NCBI GenBank assembly: GCA_964603155.1
Contig: CAZRTZ010000001.1
Span: forward strand, 144,702 to 208,701
From: VAUL01 sp964603155
GTDB lineage: Bacteria > Desulfobacterota > Desulfuromonadia > Desulfuromonadales > BM103
DNA length: 64,000 nt
Direction of reading: 5' to 3'
Shown piece after piece: positions 16,927 to 25,299 of this stretch. A program made the position numbers and the translations under genes. The notes under the pieces are model-generated. The model saw only the letters and a list, made by a program, of their open reading frames with translations. It made no database searches and was not told where the DNA came from. Positions within the stretch are counted from its first letter, which is position 1, and each line of letters starts with the position of its first letter.

Positions 16927-18452
16927 TCTGGGAACCTCTTAGAATCCTGGAGTCTGCGGAAGATCAGGGCACCATATTTTTTGTCTACAAAGCGAACCAG
17001 AAGTTCATAGCCCGAAAACTCCGACACAGCATCTATGTTCTTGAGCCTCGCCTCGATCGCAATCAACCCGGGCTGCAGCCGTTTGACCTCACCCCTGAAG
17101 TCTCGGACAAATTCGGCGCGGATGAAATCGTCGCCGCAATCACCGTAGAAAGGGATTTTCTCGCCGTTGGCTATCAGCGTGAGGGAGCGCAGTGACGGTT
17201 GCGCTGACAGCCAAAGACCGGCCTCCCTGGCCGACAACGCCTCCTGGGGAGACATTGCCCGGACCGATTTGACAACCGGAAAGGCGAACAATGCCAGCAG
17301 GATGCAACAAATGCCCCATTTGGGCAGACGGGGCTCAACCACCCCGACCAGTTCCACCAGACCGGTCCCAACCCAAAAACAAAGAAACATGGCAGGGATA
17401 AAAAGGTAACGTTCGTCGAGAAAATTGGCGTGAATATTATGCAAATATGCCACAACGAGAAAAACGAGAATGATCGTGAGCAGAAACGTATCTCCAAAAT
17501 TCCTTTCACGACGGCATAGCAAACCGTAACAGGCAAGCAGAAAAAAGAGCCACCACATGTCGGCAATCAGAAGCCGCACAAGTCCGAGCAGATAAATCAG
17601 CGCCACGTTTTCCCTGACGATTTGGATGAAGTCGTTTTCCGGCATCGGCCCGATTTCAGCTTGCGCCGCCGTCAAACCCTTATCGATCAGGGGATCATGC
17701 GAGAAGAAATTGCCTTGCGTCATCTTGGTCAGAAAACTTTCTGCCTGAGACACCCTTGAAGACTTACCAGGTGCGTTTCCAAGAAATAAACCGGCAAGAA
17801 TCAAGGTCAGTACCAAGGGAGCAAAAAAACTGCCGGCACATTGACCGAGACGCCCCTTTACCACTCCGGGCCTGAAAAACGCCATAAAAATCAACAGCAG
17901 CGTGGCGGGGATAAATATCACCCCTTCAAATCTTACGGTCGAGGCGACAAGTGAAAGCATGGCGGAAAGAAAAAAATACCATGGCGAACTCGTTTCGAAT
18001 GAACGCCACAGCAGGTAAACAACCCCTGCCGCAACCAACAGAAACAGCGGATCGCGCATGACGCTAGCAGAAAATTTATTGAAAGTCGGGATCACGGCGA
18101 AGACCAGGCAGGACCACATAGCCACCTTCTGGTTGCCGATCTTTGCGAAAAGCAGGTAAAGCGGAAACAGGACCAGTACGGACGAAAAAACCGAGATCAA
18201 TTCGCCGGCAAGGACGAGATCGACGCCCAATCTTCCGAACAGGGAAATCAGCAAGGGATAAAGAAACAGATTGTCACGCTTGAACGCTGTGAAGAAATTG
18301 CCATCCAGAAACTGCTGGGCTTGATTGATGTAACGTGGCCCGTCATTGGATATGACAACGTTACAGGACAGGAGATAAAGTTTAACCAGAAGAAGAACTA
18401 TCGCCAGCGTAAAGATAACGTACAGGGACTTTTCGACTTTGACATTCAGCAC
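16923..18452 (-). CDS. GT-C membrane glycosyltransferase (PMT/ArnT-like)
   Basis: 509 residues with about ten or more hydrophobic segments. The first periplasmic loop carries an acidic motif just after helix 1 (VVISNDGPRYINQAQQFLDG), as in polyprenyl-phosphate-sugar-dependent transferases of the GT-C fold, and a soluble C-terminal part follows residue 400. Such enzymes transfer a sugar from a polyprenyl carrier to lipid A, core or protein on the periplasmic side. The start is GTG at 18452, with a strong GGAGGGGAG 7 bp upstream and no competing ATG. Stop overlaps the next gene as ATGA. Acceptor and sugar unknown. Confidence 0.75.
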   Translation of the reverse strand: MLNVKVEKSLYVIFTLAIVLLLVKLYLLSCNVVISNDGPRYINQAQQFLDGNFFTAFKRDNLFLYPLLISLFGRLGVDLVLAGELISVFSSVLVLFPLYLLFAKIGNQKVAMWSCLVFAVIPTFNKFSASVMRDPLFLLVAAGVVYLLWRSFETSSPWYFFLSAMLSLVASTVRFEGVIFIPATLLLIFMAFFRPGVVKGRLGQCAGSFFAPLVLTLILAGLFLGNAPGKSSRVSQAESFLTKMTQGNFFSHDPLIDKGLTAAQAEIGPMPENDFIQIVRENVALIYLLGLVRLLIADMWWLFFLLACYGLLCRRERNFGDTFLLTIILVFLVVAYLHNIHANFLDERYLFIPAMFLCFWVGTGLVELVGVVEPRLPKWGICCILLALFAFPVVKSVRAMSPQEALSAREAGLWLSAQPSLRSLTLIANGEKIPFYGDCGDDFIRAEFVRDFRGEVKRLQPGLIAIEARLKNIDAVSEFSGYELLVRFVDKKYGALIFRRLQDSKRFPE

Positions 18453-18615
18453 GCTTCAACTCCCCTCCCGAAAGCGCGCAAGGCAGGCACTTGCCGGATC
18501 GAAAAAAAACTTTTCAAGTCTGATCGTCTCGTTCTGCATGCTGGCGGGACAGATTTTATGGCGCGACACCTCCCTGCAGGCCTCTTCAAATCATCGACGA
18601 CGGGTCTGATCGATC

Positions 18616-19497
18616 TCACAGGCGTACCCACCCCGGCGGCATCAATCCCCGATCATCGTATTTGCTGGTGGAAAACCAGCGCTTCGGTGCAACAACAATT
18701 TTGTCGGGAGAATCATTGAGCCAGGCAGCCCACCATGAGAATCCGCTATTAGCAATAATGTTGTGCTTACAACTTTTCATCAGACGCATATCTTCATGTC
18801 CATGCATGGCATCGTTATGCTCGACGATCGTCATTGGCCATTGCAGAGTCAAATGTTGACGGACCCAGCCCGGATCGTCACTAAAAACGAAGAAGTGCGG
18901 ATTTTCGACAAGTCTAGCCACATATCGAGCAGCGCGCTGAAAGTAATCCAGATCACAGTAGCCGTGAACAGCACGAACCTTGGGATTCTCCACATAATCG
19001 CCTCTGCGGACATGGATGCTGACGGAATTGCCACGTGCAATATTCCCCAGGACCGTCAGATTCATCCCATCAGGAGGTTGGCGCCAGGTGAACTCTTGCC
19101 GTATGACCTGCTCAGCATCAGAAAAGTAGCCGGGATTATTCCAGTTGCCGGCCAGATAGATGTCCCCGCGCAGATGAAGGATGGATTGATCGAAATGGAA
19201 ATGCTTTTCACGAACGAAACTCCCAGGCCGTCCGGCGCTCCTTCCGAGCAGTTTTTCCAGTAGGGTTTTGCCGCGAACGGTTAATTCGAGAATTTCCTCG
19301 GGAGTTGCGAAATTCTCTACTATATTGAAAACACCGAGCACATACTGTCTGAAATCAACGGAATACGGTTGCCGGTAAGCAGAAAAAGCGGATACATCAA
19401 GCTTGAGTTCAGTCCCGAGATGCCAGGCAAGACGCCGACCCGCGGCATACGGAAACATCTGGTTGGCCAAACCACCACTTAATTTGACGATAACCAT
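18616..19497 (-). CDS. Glycosyltransferase family 11, alpha-1,2-fucosyltransferase-like
   Basis: 293 residues, normal for bacterial GT11. The N-terminal MVIVKLSGGLANQMFPYAAG is the family hallmark. VSIHVRRGDYVENP is the conserved HxRRxDY box for the nucleotide-sugar phosphate. FFVFSDDPGWVRQHL and NIIANSGFSWWAAWLN follow in the expected order. ATG 19497. Predicted to add fucose (or a related deoxysugar) from GDP-fucose in 1,2-linkage to the outer core or O-chain; no GDP-fucose synthesis genes (gmd/fcl) are in this window. 163 bp upstream separates it from the GT-C gene in which I see no gene. Confidence 0.9.
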   Translation of the reverse strand: MVIVKLSGGLANQMFPYAAGRRLAWHLGTELKLDVSAFSAYRQPYSVDFRQYVLGVFNIVENFATPEEILELTVRGKTLLEKLLGRSAGRPGSFVREKHFHFDQSILHLRGDIYLAGNWNNPGYFSDAEQVIRQEFTWRQPPDGMNLTVLGNIARGNSVSIHVRRGDYVENPKVRAVHGYCDLDYFQRAARYVARLVENPHFFVFSDDPGWVRQHLTLQWPMTIVEHNDAMHGHEDMRLMKSCKHNIIANSGFSWWAAWLNDSPDKIVVAPKRWFSTSKYDDRGLMPPGWVRL

Positions 19498-19510
19498 GGT
19501 TTAGATATTT

Positions 19511-20194
19511 TCATACTTGCATGACGCGGTTTTTACCAGCGAGCCTATCAATAAGACCAATGAGTCCACGCTTTTTTTTCGCTCTCGGACTCATGACAAG
19601 TTGTTCCGGATCATAAGAAACATCAGCAACTGAGTTGGCCTTTAATATAGTAATTTTCTCAGACCATTCGAATCCCTGAAAAAAATACTCCTTAAACTCT
19701 TTAACTATTGTCGTGTAGCGCATATCGAGAGATTTATAAAAGAAGGCTTGAACAGGTGCAAATTCGTTTAGGCTAGTTTTATTCTTTGGTAGGTAATAGA
19801 TTACATTGTTTTTCATCATCAGTAAGTTCAGATGCGTAGGCATATTATATATGTAATCGTAATATATGGTAGGAAACTCGAGATACCCTTTCCCAGCAAC
19901 CCTCTGCAATTCAGCGACAAATGCTTCACAATCAACTACATGTTCCAGAACATGCGAACATATTACATAATCGAACTCGTTATCAGAAAAAGGAAATCTA
20001 TCCCCGTCGTAGTAGTAGACCGGCTTGTCTGTGACCATTTTGGGCACGCCGCTCCTTTGCATGACCTCTTCAGTCTCGTCGGGAAAAGCCATCTCAAGAA
20101 AGACATCCGAACGCGGGTGCGGCCCGCCACCAGGGCCAACCTCCAGCACCCTGTCTTTAGACGATATGTTAGTTACCCTTTCCGGGAAAAACAT
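19511..20194 (-). CDS. SAM-dependent methyltransferase
   Basis: 227 residues of the Methyltransf_11-like type: VLEVGPGGGPHPRSDVFL (motif I), YYDGDRFPFSDNEFDYVICSHVLEHV (motifs II and III) and a C-terminal half without recognised features. ATG at 20194 shares one base with the stop of the aminotransferase gene (TAATG), so translation is coupled. Its place in the fdtD-fdtB cassette suggests methylation of a sugar or glycolipid, but the acceptor cannot be read from sequence. Confidence 0.72.
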   Translation of the reverse strand: MFFPERVTNISSKDRVLEVGPGGGPHPRSDVFLEMAFPDETEEVMQRSGVPKMVTDKPVYYYDGDRFPFSDNEFDYVICSHVLEHVVDCEAFVAELQRVAGKGYLEFPTIYYDYIYNMPTHLNLLMMKNNVIYYLPKNKTSLNEFAPVQAFFYKSLDMRYTTIVKEFKEYFFQGFEWSEKITILKANSVADVSYDPEQLVMSPRAKKKRGLIGLIDRLAGKNRVMQV

Positions 20195-21330
20195 TACGCA
20201 TACTCCGTGGACGTCACTTGATTAATGCGGCAGGAAAGAATCATCTGCAGAGAATTAGCTATATAAATTAGCTGCTGCTTCGACAGATGCGGCCCCATCG
20301 GCAGACTCAGCACCTCATCCGCAAGCTGTTCAGCCAAAGGGAAACTCCCCCGGCCAAAACCAAGCTCGCCGTAGGCTTCCTGTAGGTGCGGTGGAATCGG
20401 ATAGTGGATCAGCGTGCCAACCCCCTTTTCTCTCAGTTCCTTTTGTAATCTATCGCGATCAGGGCACCTGACCACAAACAGGTGCCAGACGCTGGTACAC
20501 CCTTCGGCCAAACAAGGCAATTTCAGGCCGGATTCCGCCAGACCCTGCAACAGGCGCAAGGCGACCAGTTCCCGACGCCGGTTCCATTCGTCGAGATGAC
20601 GCAGTTTGACTCTGAGCAGTGCAGCCTGCAGTTCGTCGAGCCGGGAATTCACCCCCTTGACCTCGTTGACATACTTCTGTCGCGAACCATAGTTCCTCAG
20701 GATCCTGATTCTTTCGGCCAACCCGTCATCATTGGTGGTGACTGCACCGCCATCGCCCAACGCTCCGAGGTTCTTCCCCGGATAAAAGCTGAAACCGGCC
20801 GCATCGCCCAAACCACCGACCTTACGGCCATGGCACAGTGCGCCGTGGGCTTGGGCGGCATCTTCGATTACCTTCAGATTATACCGACGGGCAATCGCGT
20901 TGATCCTCGTCATCTCGGCCGCTTGGCCGTAGAGATGTACAGCAAGGATCGCCCGGGTTCGCGGGGTGATTGCCGCCTCGATCCGATCCGGGTCGATATT
21001 CCAGGTTCGCCAGTCGGGTTCGACCGGCACCGGCACAGCCCCGGTCTGTGAAGCCGCCAGCCAGGTGGCGATATAGGTATTCGAGGGGACGATGACTTCA
21101 TCGCCCGCACCAATATCCATGGCGCGCAGGATCAGGTACAGGGCATCCAGACCGTTGCCGACGCCGATGCAATGACGCACGCTGCAGTACTCGGCGAACT
21201 CGCGCTCAAAAGCCGCGACCTCTTCGCCAAGTATGTACCATCCCGAGTTCATCACCCGGGAATAGGCGTCGTCGAGTTCCTCTCTCAGTTCGAGATAGGG
21301 TGCGCGTAAATCGAGAAAGGGGATTTTCAC
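20194..21330 (-). CDS. fdtB: PLP-dependent sugar 3-aminotransferase (FdtB/QdtB-like)
   Basis: DegT/DnrJ/EryC1/StrS aminotransferase, 378 residues. Seen: GVGNGLDALYLILRAM, VIVPSNTYIATWLAA, VIEDAAQAHGA and the PLP lysine in FSFYPGKNLGALGDGGAVTT. It starts at GTG 21330, overlapping the fdtD stop as GTGA. The adjacent 3,4-ketoisomerase/acetyltransferase fixes the likely reaction: amination at C3 of a dTDP-3-keto-6-deoxyhexose using glutamate, giving dTDP-3-amino-3,6-dideoxy-galactose or -glucose. Which epimer forms depends on the isomerase and cannot be decided here. Confidence 0.88.
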   Translation of the reverse strand: MKIPFLDLRAPYLELREELDDAYSRVMNSGWYILGEEVAAFEREFAEYCSVRHCIGVGNGLDALYLILRAMDIGAGDEVIVPSNTYIATWLAASQTGAVPVPVEPDWRTWNIDPDRIEAAITPRTRAILAVHLYGQAAEMTRINAIARRYNLKVIEDAAQAHGALCHGRKVGGLGDAAGFSFYPGKNLGALGDGGAVTTNDDGLAERIRILRNYGSRQKYVNEVKGVNSRLDELQAALLRVKLRHLDEWNRRRELVALRLLQGLAESGLKLPCLAEGCTSVWHLFVVRCPDRDRLQKELREKGVGTLIHYPIPPHLQEAYGELGFGRGSFPLAEQLADEVLSLPMGPHLSKQQLIYIANSLQMILSCRINQVTSTEYA

Positions 21331-22262
21331 CGAGACACTCCGGAAGCTTCCTTAAGGAATGTTTCGTAGTCCCGGATATAGTCGTCCGGATCGTAGAGGT
21401 CGGAGGCCATCACCAGCAAAACAGCATCCTGCGTATAACGGTACTGTACACTCCATATCAGAGGTGGAATGTGAACGCCTAGCGAAGGCGAAGAAAGCTG
21501 AATTTCATCGGAACGCTGTCCATCGTCAACCAGCACCGAACAGGAGCCCTTGATACAAACCAGGAACTGGTGCAACTGTCGATGAGCGTGCTCCCCCCTC
21601 ACCTCCTTGGACGGAACATCAAAAACAACAAAGTAGCGTTTGGGAATAAACGGCAGACCGTCGAGATGCTCGGCATAAGAGAGATTGCCGCGTAGATCGT
21701 GAACGATCGGAAGTTTATGGAGTGTCACTCCAGGGACAGTGCATTCCGGCAGCGGCGACACAACCGGCTTTACCAAAACCTTTTCGGAAACCGACGGGGT
21801 ATTGATATAGCCTTTGATTCGAGCAGGGTTGCCGACAACGATTGCGTTGGCAGGGACATCCCTGGTGACAACCGCTCCCGCTCCGACCATGGCATTGCGA
21901 CCTATCGTCACACCGGCCAGGATGGTGGCATTGGCGCCAATTGACGCACCCTGACGTAGAACCGTCTTCGCAAACTGTTCCGGGTAAACCTTGCTGCGCG
22001 GAAACAGGTCATTGGTAAAGGTCGCATTCGGCCCGATAAAGACATCGTCTTCTATCACCAGACCGTCCCAGAGTTGCACTCCGCACTTGACGGTCACCCG
22101 GTCACCGACAACCACGTCATTTTCGACGAAGACATGATCGCAGATATTGCATTCGGCTCCGATCACTGCACTGGGCAACACATGAGCAAAGGCCCAGATT
22201 CGCGTATCACGACCAATGCGGGATGATTCCACCAAAGCCTGCGGATGTTTGAAATAATCCAT
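21327..22262 (-). CDS. fdtD: Bifunctional sugar N-acetyltransferase / 3,4-ketoisomerase (FdtD/WxcM-like fusion)
   Basis: Fusion of two enzymes, 311 residues. Residues 1 to about 155 form a left-handed beta-helix acyltransferase (hexapeptide turns such as VIGAECNICDHVFVENDVVVGD, ASIGANATILAGVTIGRNAMVGAGAVV). Residues about 170-300 form a cupin ketoisomerase of the FdtA/WxcM C-terminal type (LPIVHDLRGNLSYAEH, FDVPSKEVRGEHAHRQLHQFLVC, PPLIWSVQYRYTQDAVLLV). Known fusions of this order (WxcM, FdtD) isomerise dTDP-4-keto-6-deoxyglucose to the 3-keto form and later N-acetylate the 3-amino sugar. Together with FdtB and the RfbA/RfbB products this predicts dTDP-Fuc3NAc or dTDP-Qui3NAc. ATG 22262. Confidence 0.9.
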   Translation of the reverse strand: MDYFKHPQALVESSRIGRDTRIWAFAHVLPSAVIGAECNICDHVFVENDVVVGDRVTVKCGVQLWDGLVIEDDVFIGPNATFTNDLFPRSKVYPEQFAKTVLRQGASIGANATILAGVTIGRNAMVGAGAVVTRDVPANAIVVGNPARIKGYINTPSVSEKVLVKPVVSPLPECTVPGVTLHKLPIVHDLRGNLSYAEHLDGLPFIPKRYFVVFDVPSKEVRGEHAHRQLHQFLVCIKGSCSVLVDDGQRSDEIQLSSPSLGVHIPPLIWSVQYRYTQDAVLLVMASDLYDPDDYIRDYETFLKEASGVSR

Positions 22263-22284
22263 GGGACCAAACCTCTCGGTTGCT

Positions 22285-23193
22285 CTAGGAGTCTTGATAC
22301 CGGAAAAACTTCAAGCGCACCAAATCCACCAGCAGGCGCGGATCCTGCCAGGCCAAACCCCACCCCTGGAAAACCACCTGCCGCTCGTTCGTTGTTCCAC
22401 CACCCTTTTCCAAAAGATATCTCGCGAGCAACAGATACTGCCGGCGCAGGCGATAGCGCAACAGTTTGCGGTACGGAGCGAATTCGGGCACTTCCTCGAG
22501 CAACTTTTTGTAACACAACACCCGGTCAACCCGGGCGCATTGCCGATCGACTCGAGAGGTATTGGATTCGTGCCAACGATAGCAATATAGGGGCTGATCG
22601 ACAAAGCCGACTTTCCCTTCACGGAAAAGACGGATCTGCACCTCCAGGTCTTCAACTCGACGATACCGTGGATCAAAACCGCCGATTTTGCGCAGAACAT
22701 CCCTTCTGACCAGCATGGTATGAATCGGCAGATGCAGACCGGCCAGCATTTCCGCCAGCGGATCGGCCGTTGAGAACAGGCGGCGACGCCTTTCGTCAAG
22801 AGTCGCTTCAATCTCCTGGCTTTCGACGTTGAACTGACAACCATCGCCAAAGACGGCAACGTCTTCAGGATGATCGACCAGAAATTTTGCCCGGGCAGAC
22901 AGCGAACCGGGCAAAAGGTAGTCATCGGAGGCAAGCAGGCACAATGCTTCTCCTTGTGCCATGGATGTCAGCTCATTCAGAGTAGCGATCAAACCGCGGT
23001 TCTCGCGCGCCACGAAACGGAAGCCACCACGCCGCTCCTGCAACTCACGGATTAGTTCCGGACTTCCGTCCTTCGAGCCGTCGTCAATGACAATCAGGTC
23101 GATGTCGGACCAATCCTGGTCGAGGACACTCTCAATGGCCTGCACCACGTACTGGCGATGGTTGTAAGAGGGAATGACGACGGAAACCAGCAT
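22285..23193 (-). CDS. GT2 family glycosyltransferase
   Basis: 302 residues, GT-A fold. Opening LVSVVIPSYNHRQYVVQAIESVLDQDWSD, then LIVIDDGSKDGSPELIREL (nucleotide-sugar site), LLASDDYLLPGSLSARA (the DxD-like metal site SDD) and VRRDVLRKIGGFDPRYRRVEDLEVQIRL. ATG 23193; 11 bp after the gmhA stop. Cytoplasmic, building core or O-chain. Donor and linkage cannot be assigned. Confidence 0.85.
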   Translation of the reverse strand: MLVSVVIPSYNHRQYVVQAIESVLDQDWSDIDLIVIDDGSKDGSPELIRELQERRGGFRFVARENRGLIATLNELTSMAQGEALCLLASDDYLLPGSLSARAKFLVDHPEDVAVFGDGCQFNVESQEIEATLDERRRRLFSTADPLAEMLAGLHLPIHTMLVRRDVLRKIGGFDPRYRRVEDLEVQIRLFREGKVGFVDQPLYCYRWHESNTSRVDRQCARVDRVLCYKKLLEEVPEFAPYRKLLRYRLRRQYLLLARYLLEKGGGTTNERQVVFQGWGLAWQDPRLLVDLVRLKFFRYQDS

Positions 23194-23204
23194 CTCGACA
23201 ACAC

Positions 23205-23780
23205 CTACGCTGCAAACAACTGGCGTTCAACCAGATCGCACAGCACGTGAATGATCGTGACATGCGCCTCCTGGATGTGGGGGGTCTCCTGAACCGGAAT
23301 AACCAGGGCCAGATCGACCAGGCCGGAGATGCTTCCGCCGTCGCGACCGAGCAGACCGATGGTCCGGCAGTCGGCATTCCGTGCGGCATGGAGAGCCTTC
23401 AGCACATTTGCGGAATTCCCCGAGGTCGAGATGCCGATGATCACATCGCCCGGTACAGCCAGCGCCTCGACTTGGCGGCTGAACACCTGGTCGAAGCCAT
23501 AATCGTTGCCGACGGCGGTCAAAATCGAGGTGTCGGTGGTCAGGGCGATGGCCGGCAGAGCGCGGCGCTCGCGCAGGAAGCGCCCAACCAGCTCGGCCGC
23601 CAAGTGCTGAGCATCGGCGGCGGAGCCACCGTTGCCCATGACCAGTACCTTGTTGCCCTTGGCCAGGGCGTCGGCAATCACTTTGGCAGCTTCGGCAATG
23701 CCCAGGGTCAACTGCTGCGCGACCAGTTCCAGAACCTCCCGATGACGGGCGAGGTGTTGCCGGATCAAAATCTCATCCAC
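23205..23780 (-). CDS. gmhA: Sedoheptulose-7-phosphate isomerase
   Basis: First step of ADP-heptose synthesis: sedoheptulose-7-phosphate to D-glycero-D-manno-heptose-7-phosphate. SIS-domain protein, 191 residues from GTG 23780. Motifs: VLVMGNGGSAADAQHLAAELVGRF, ALTTDTSILTAVGNDYGFD, GISTSGNSANVLKAL and ETPHIQEAHVTIIHVLCDLVE (the catalytic Glu/His helix). The GTG has GGGAG 8 bp upstream and lies 1 bp after the upstream stop; an ATG at 23804 would overlap that gene and adds eight unconserved residues. Confidence 0.95.
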   Translation of the reverse strand: MDEILIRQHLARHREVLELVAQQLTLGIAEAAKVIADALAKGNKVLVMGNGGSAADAQHLAAELVGRFLRERRALPAIALTTDTSILTAVGNDYGFDQVFSRQVEALAVPGDVIIGISTSGNSANVLKALHAARNADCRTIGLLGRDGGSISGLVDLALVIPVQETPHIQEAHVTIIHVLCDLVERQLFAA

Positions 23781-23781
23781 T

Positions 23782-24558
23782 TCACATTCTCCCTTGGGGG
23801 CCATTCAGTTCACAGCCCTGAATCTCGAAATTTGAAAAGTAATAGTCTGAGCCAAGGTTACAAATACATTTCATCTGGTATCCGGCACAAATCGCCTCGA
23901 CAGCCTGCTCGGCATTGTCGAGGATTTCCACCTGCAAGAGGCAGCGATTGTCCGTCAGCAAGCGTCGCGCTCCGGAAAAGACCTTAAATTCATGCCCTTC
24001 CACATCAATTTTAAGTGCTATGGTCTGAGCCTTGAATGCGGGCAAAAGAATATCGAGTGAAGAGATGTCTATCTCGACTTCGTCAAATCGTTGATTTTTC
24101 GTGGAGGCTGGAGCCGTTTCCAGGATGCGTGAGGTTCCCGAACTGCTGCCCGCATTTTTAAGAAATTTCACAGTCCCCTGTCGATCACTGATACCGAGAC
24201 GATACGTTTTAATTTTTTGAGAAAAACCGTTGACGAAAATATTGCCACAGAGGTGATAGTAGTTGTCCACATCAGGTTCGAAAGCCAGTATTTGACTAAC
24301 CCTAGGGCACTGACCTGCAATCGACAGTGCATAAAGGCCGAAATTGGCGCCGACGTCTAGAAATGTATCGACCCGATTGAGCTCGATCAGCTTAATCAAA
24401 AATTCGATCTGCTGATTTTCATAGCGCTCGTACATCACCAGCTTCCGGTCGATATAGTTGCGATATCTCAGTAGGAGGGCCAGACCACGCCGGCTTCTGA
24501 TCTTCACCTTGTTGGTGAAATAATCACGTAAAAAGATTTTTTTTATCTTCCTTATCAC
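23782..24558 (-). CDS. FkbM family methyltransferase
   Basis: 258 residues. The FkbM core is clear: TFLDVGANFGLYALSIAG (motif I), LAFEPDVDNYYHLCGNIFVNG (motif II with acidic residue), TYRLGISDRQGTVKF and IALKIDVEGHEFKVFSGARRLL, the signature KIDVEGxE. Family members O-methylate sugars or polyketides. The start is GTG 24558 after a GGGAG/AGAAGG site with no nearby ATG. It sits between a core LPS kinase and gmhA. The acceptor is presumably a core or O-chain sugar. Confidence 0.85.
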   Translation of the reverse strand: MIRKIKKIFLRDYFTNKVKIRSRRGLALLLRYRNYIDRKLVMYERYENQQIEFLIKLIELNRVDTFLDVGANFGLYALSIAGQCPRVSQILAFEPDVDNYYHLCGNIFVNGFSQKIKTYRLGISDRQGTVKFLKNAGSSSGTSRILETAPASTKNQRFDEVEIDISSLDILLPAFKAQTIALKIDVEGHEFKVFSGARRLLTDNRCLLQVEILDNAEQAVEAICAGYQMKCICNLGSDYYFSNFEIQGCELNGPQGRM

Positions 24559-24570
24559 TGCCTTCTCCCG

Positions 24571-25299
24571 TTAAGCCAAACCTGCCAATACACAAAAAAG
24601 CTGAAGACTCTCCTCGGACATGTGTCGCCAGCGCATATCCCTGAGGAAATGACCGATATCCCTCTGACGCGAACCTTTTGATAGCACGGGGAGACGCCGG
24701 CTGTTGTCGAAGTCGATCAGCCAGACCTTAGGCCCTGTATCCGTGTGTGTGATCAACAGGTTGCGCCAATTGCTGTCGCCATGCAGGATGCCGGCCTGGT
24801 GCAACTTACGGAAACTTTCCGCAGAAAGCTGAAGTACCGCACCCTGTGCAGCCCCCGTCAACTCACCCCAGCACTGATCAAGCGGTCGGCTCTCGTGCAG
24901 GTAGCTGTCGAGTACATAAGCGCGACGCAGAAACCTGAAGCGGCGCTCTTCGAGACACAAAAGCGGTCGCGGCACGCAAACCCCGGCCTCGTGGGCCAGA
25001 TTCTGATTGACGAAGACCTTCAAAGCCCGAGAGCGCTTGAAAATATGGCGCAGTCCATACCAAACATTGCGGTATGCAAAACGCTTGAGCAGATAGTCGG
25101 TTCCCGCGATGTTCACGCGTGCCGTGGTGCAACCCCTCCCCCGCCCCGGCAGACGCTCGCCGGCTTCCAGCAAACGATCGGGATCAGGGAGCAGTTGCGC
25201 CAGCAAAACGCCATGATCATCGCCAGCCCTCTGCGAGACCAGCATCCCACCGAGCCGGTGGCAGCAAAGATTCAAAGTTTTCATCCTTCGTGACGTCAC
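24571..25299 (-). CDS. LPS core kinase (InaA/RfaP-like)
   Basis: 242 residues. A protein-kinase-like fold with N-lobe RVNIAGTDYLLKRFAYRNVWYGLRH (ATP Lys), linker AYVLDSYLHESRPL, catalytic loop LHQAGILHGDSNWRNLLI (His-Gly-Asp...Asn intact) and metal site VWLIDFDNSRR. Predicted to phosphorylate a heptose or Kdo of the LPS core in the cytoplasm. GTG 25299 overlaps the preceding kinase stop as GTGA. An internal ATG (25284) is possible but its GAAGG sits directly against the codon. Confidence 0.83.
   Translation of the reverse strand: MTSRRMKTLNLCCHRLGGMLVSQRAGDDHGVLLAQLLPDPDRLLEAGERLPGRGRGCTTARVNIAGTDYLLKRFAYRNVWYGLRHIFKRSRALKVFVNQNLAHEAGVCVPRPLLCLEERRFRFLRRAYVLDSYLHESRPLDQCWGELTGAAQGAVLQLSAESFRKLHQAGILHGDSNWRNLLITHTDTGPKVWLIDFDNSRRLPVLSKGSRQRDIGHFLRDMRWRHMSEESLQLFCVLAGLA

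Noticed and set aside
24571..25284. ATG at 25284 as start of the LPS kinase
   Set aside because: Its GAAGG lies directly against the ATG with no spacing; the GTG at 25299 overlaps the upstream stop as GTGA, which fits the coupling seen elsewhere, though the choice is not certain.
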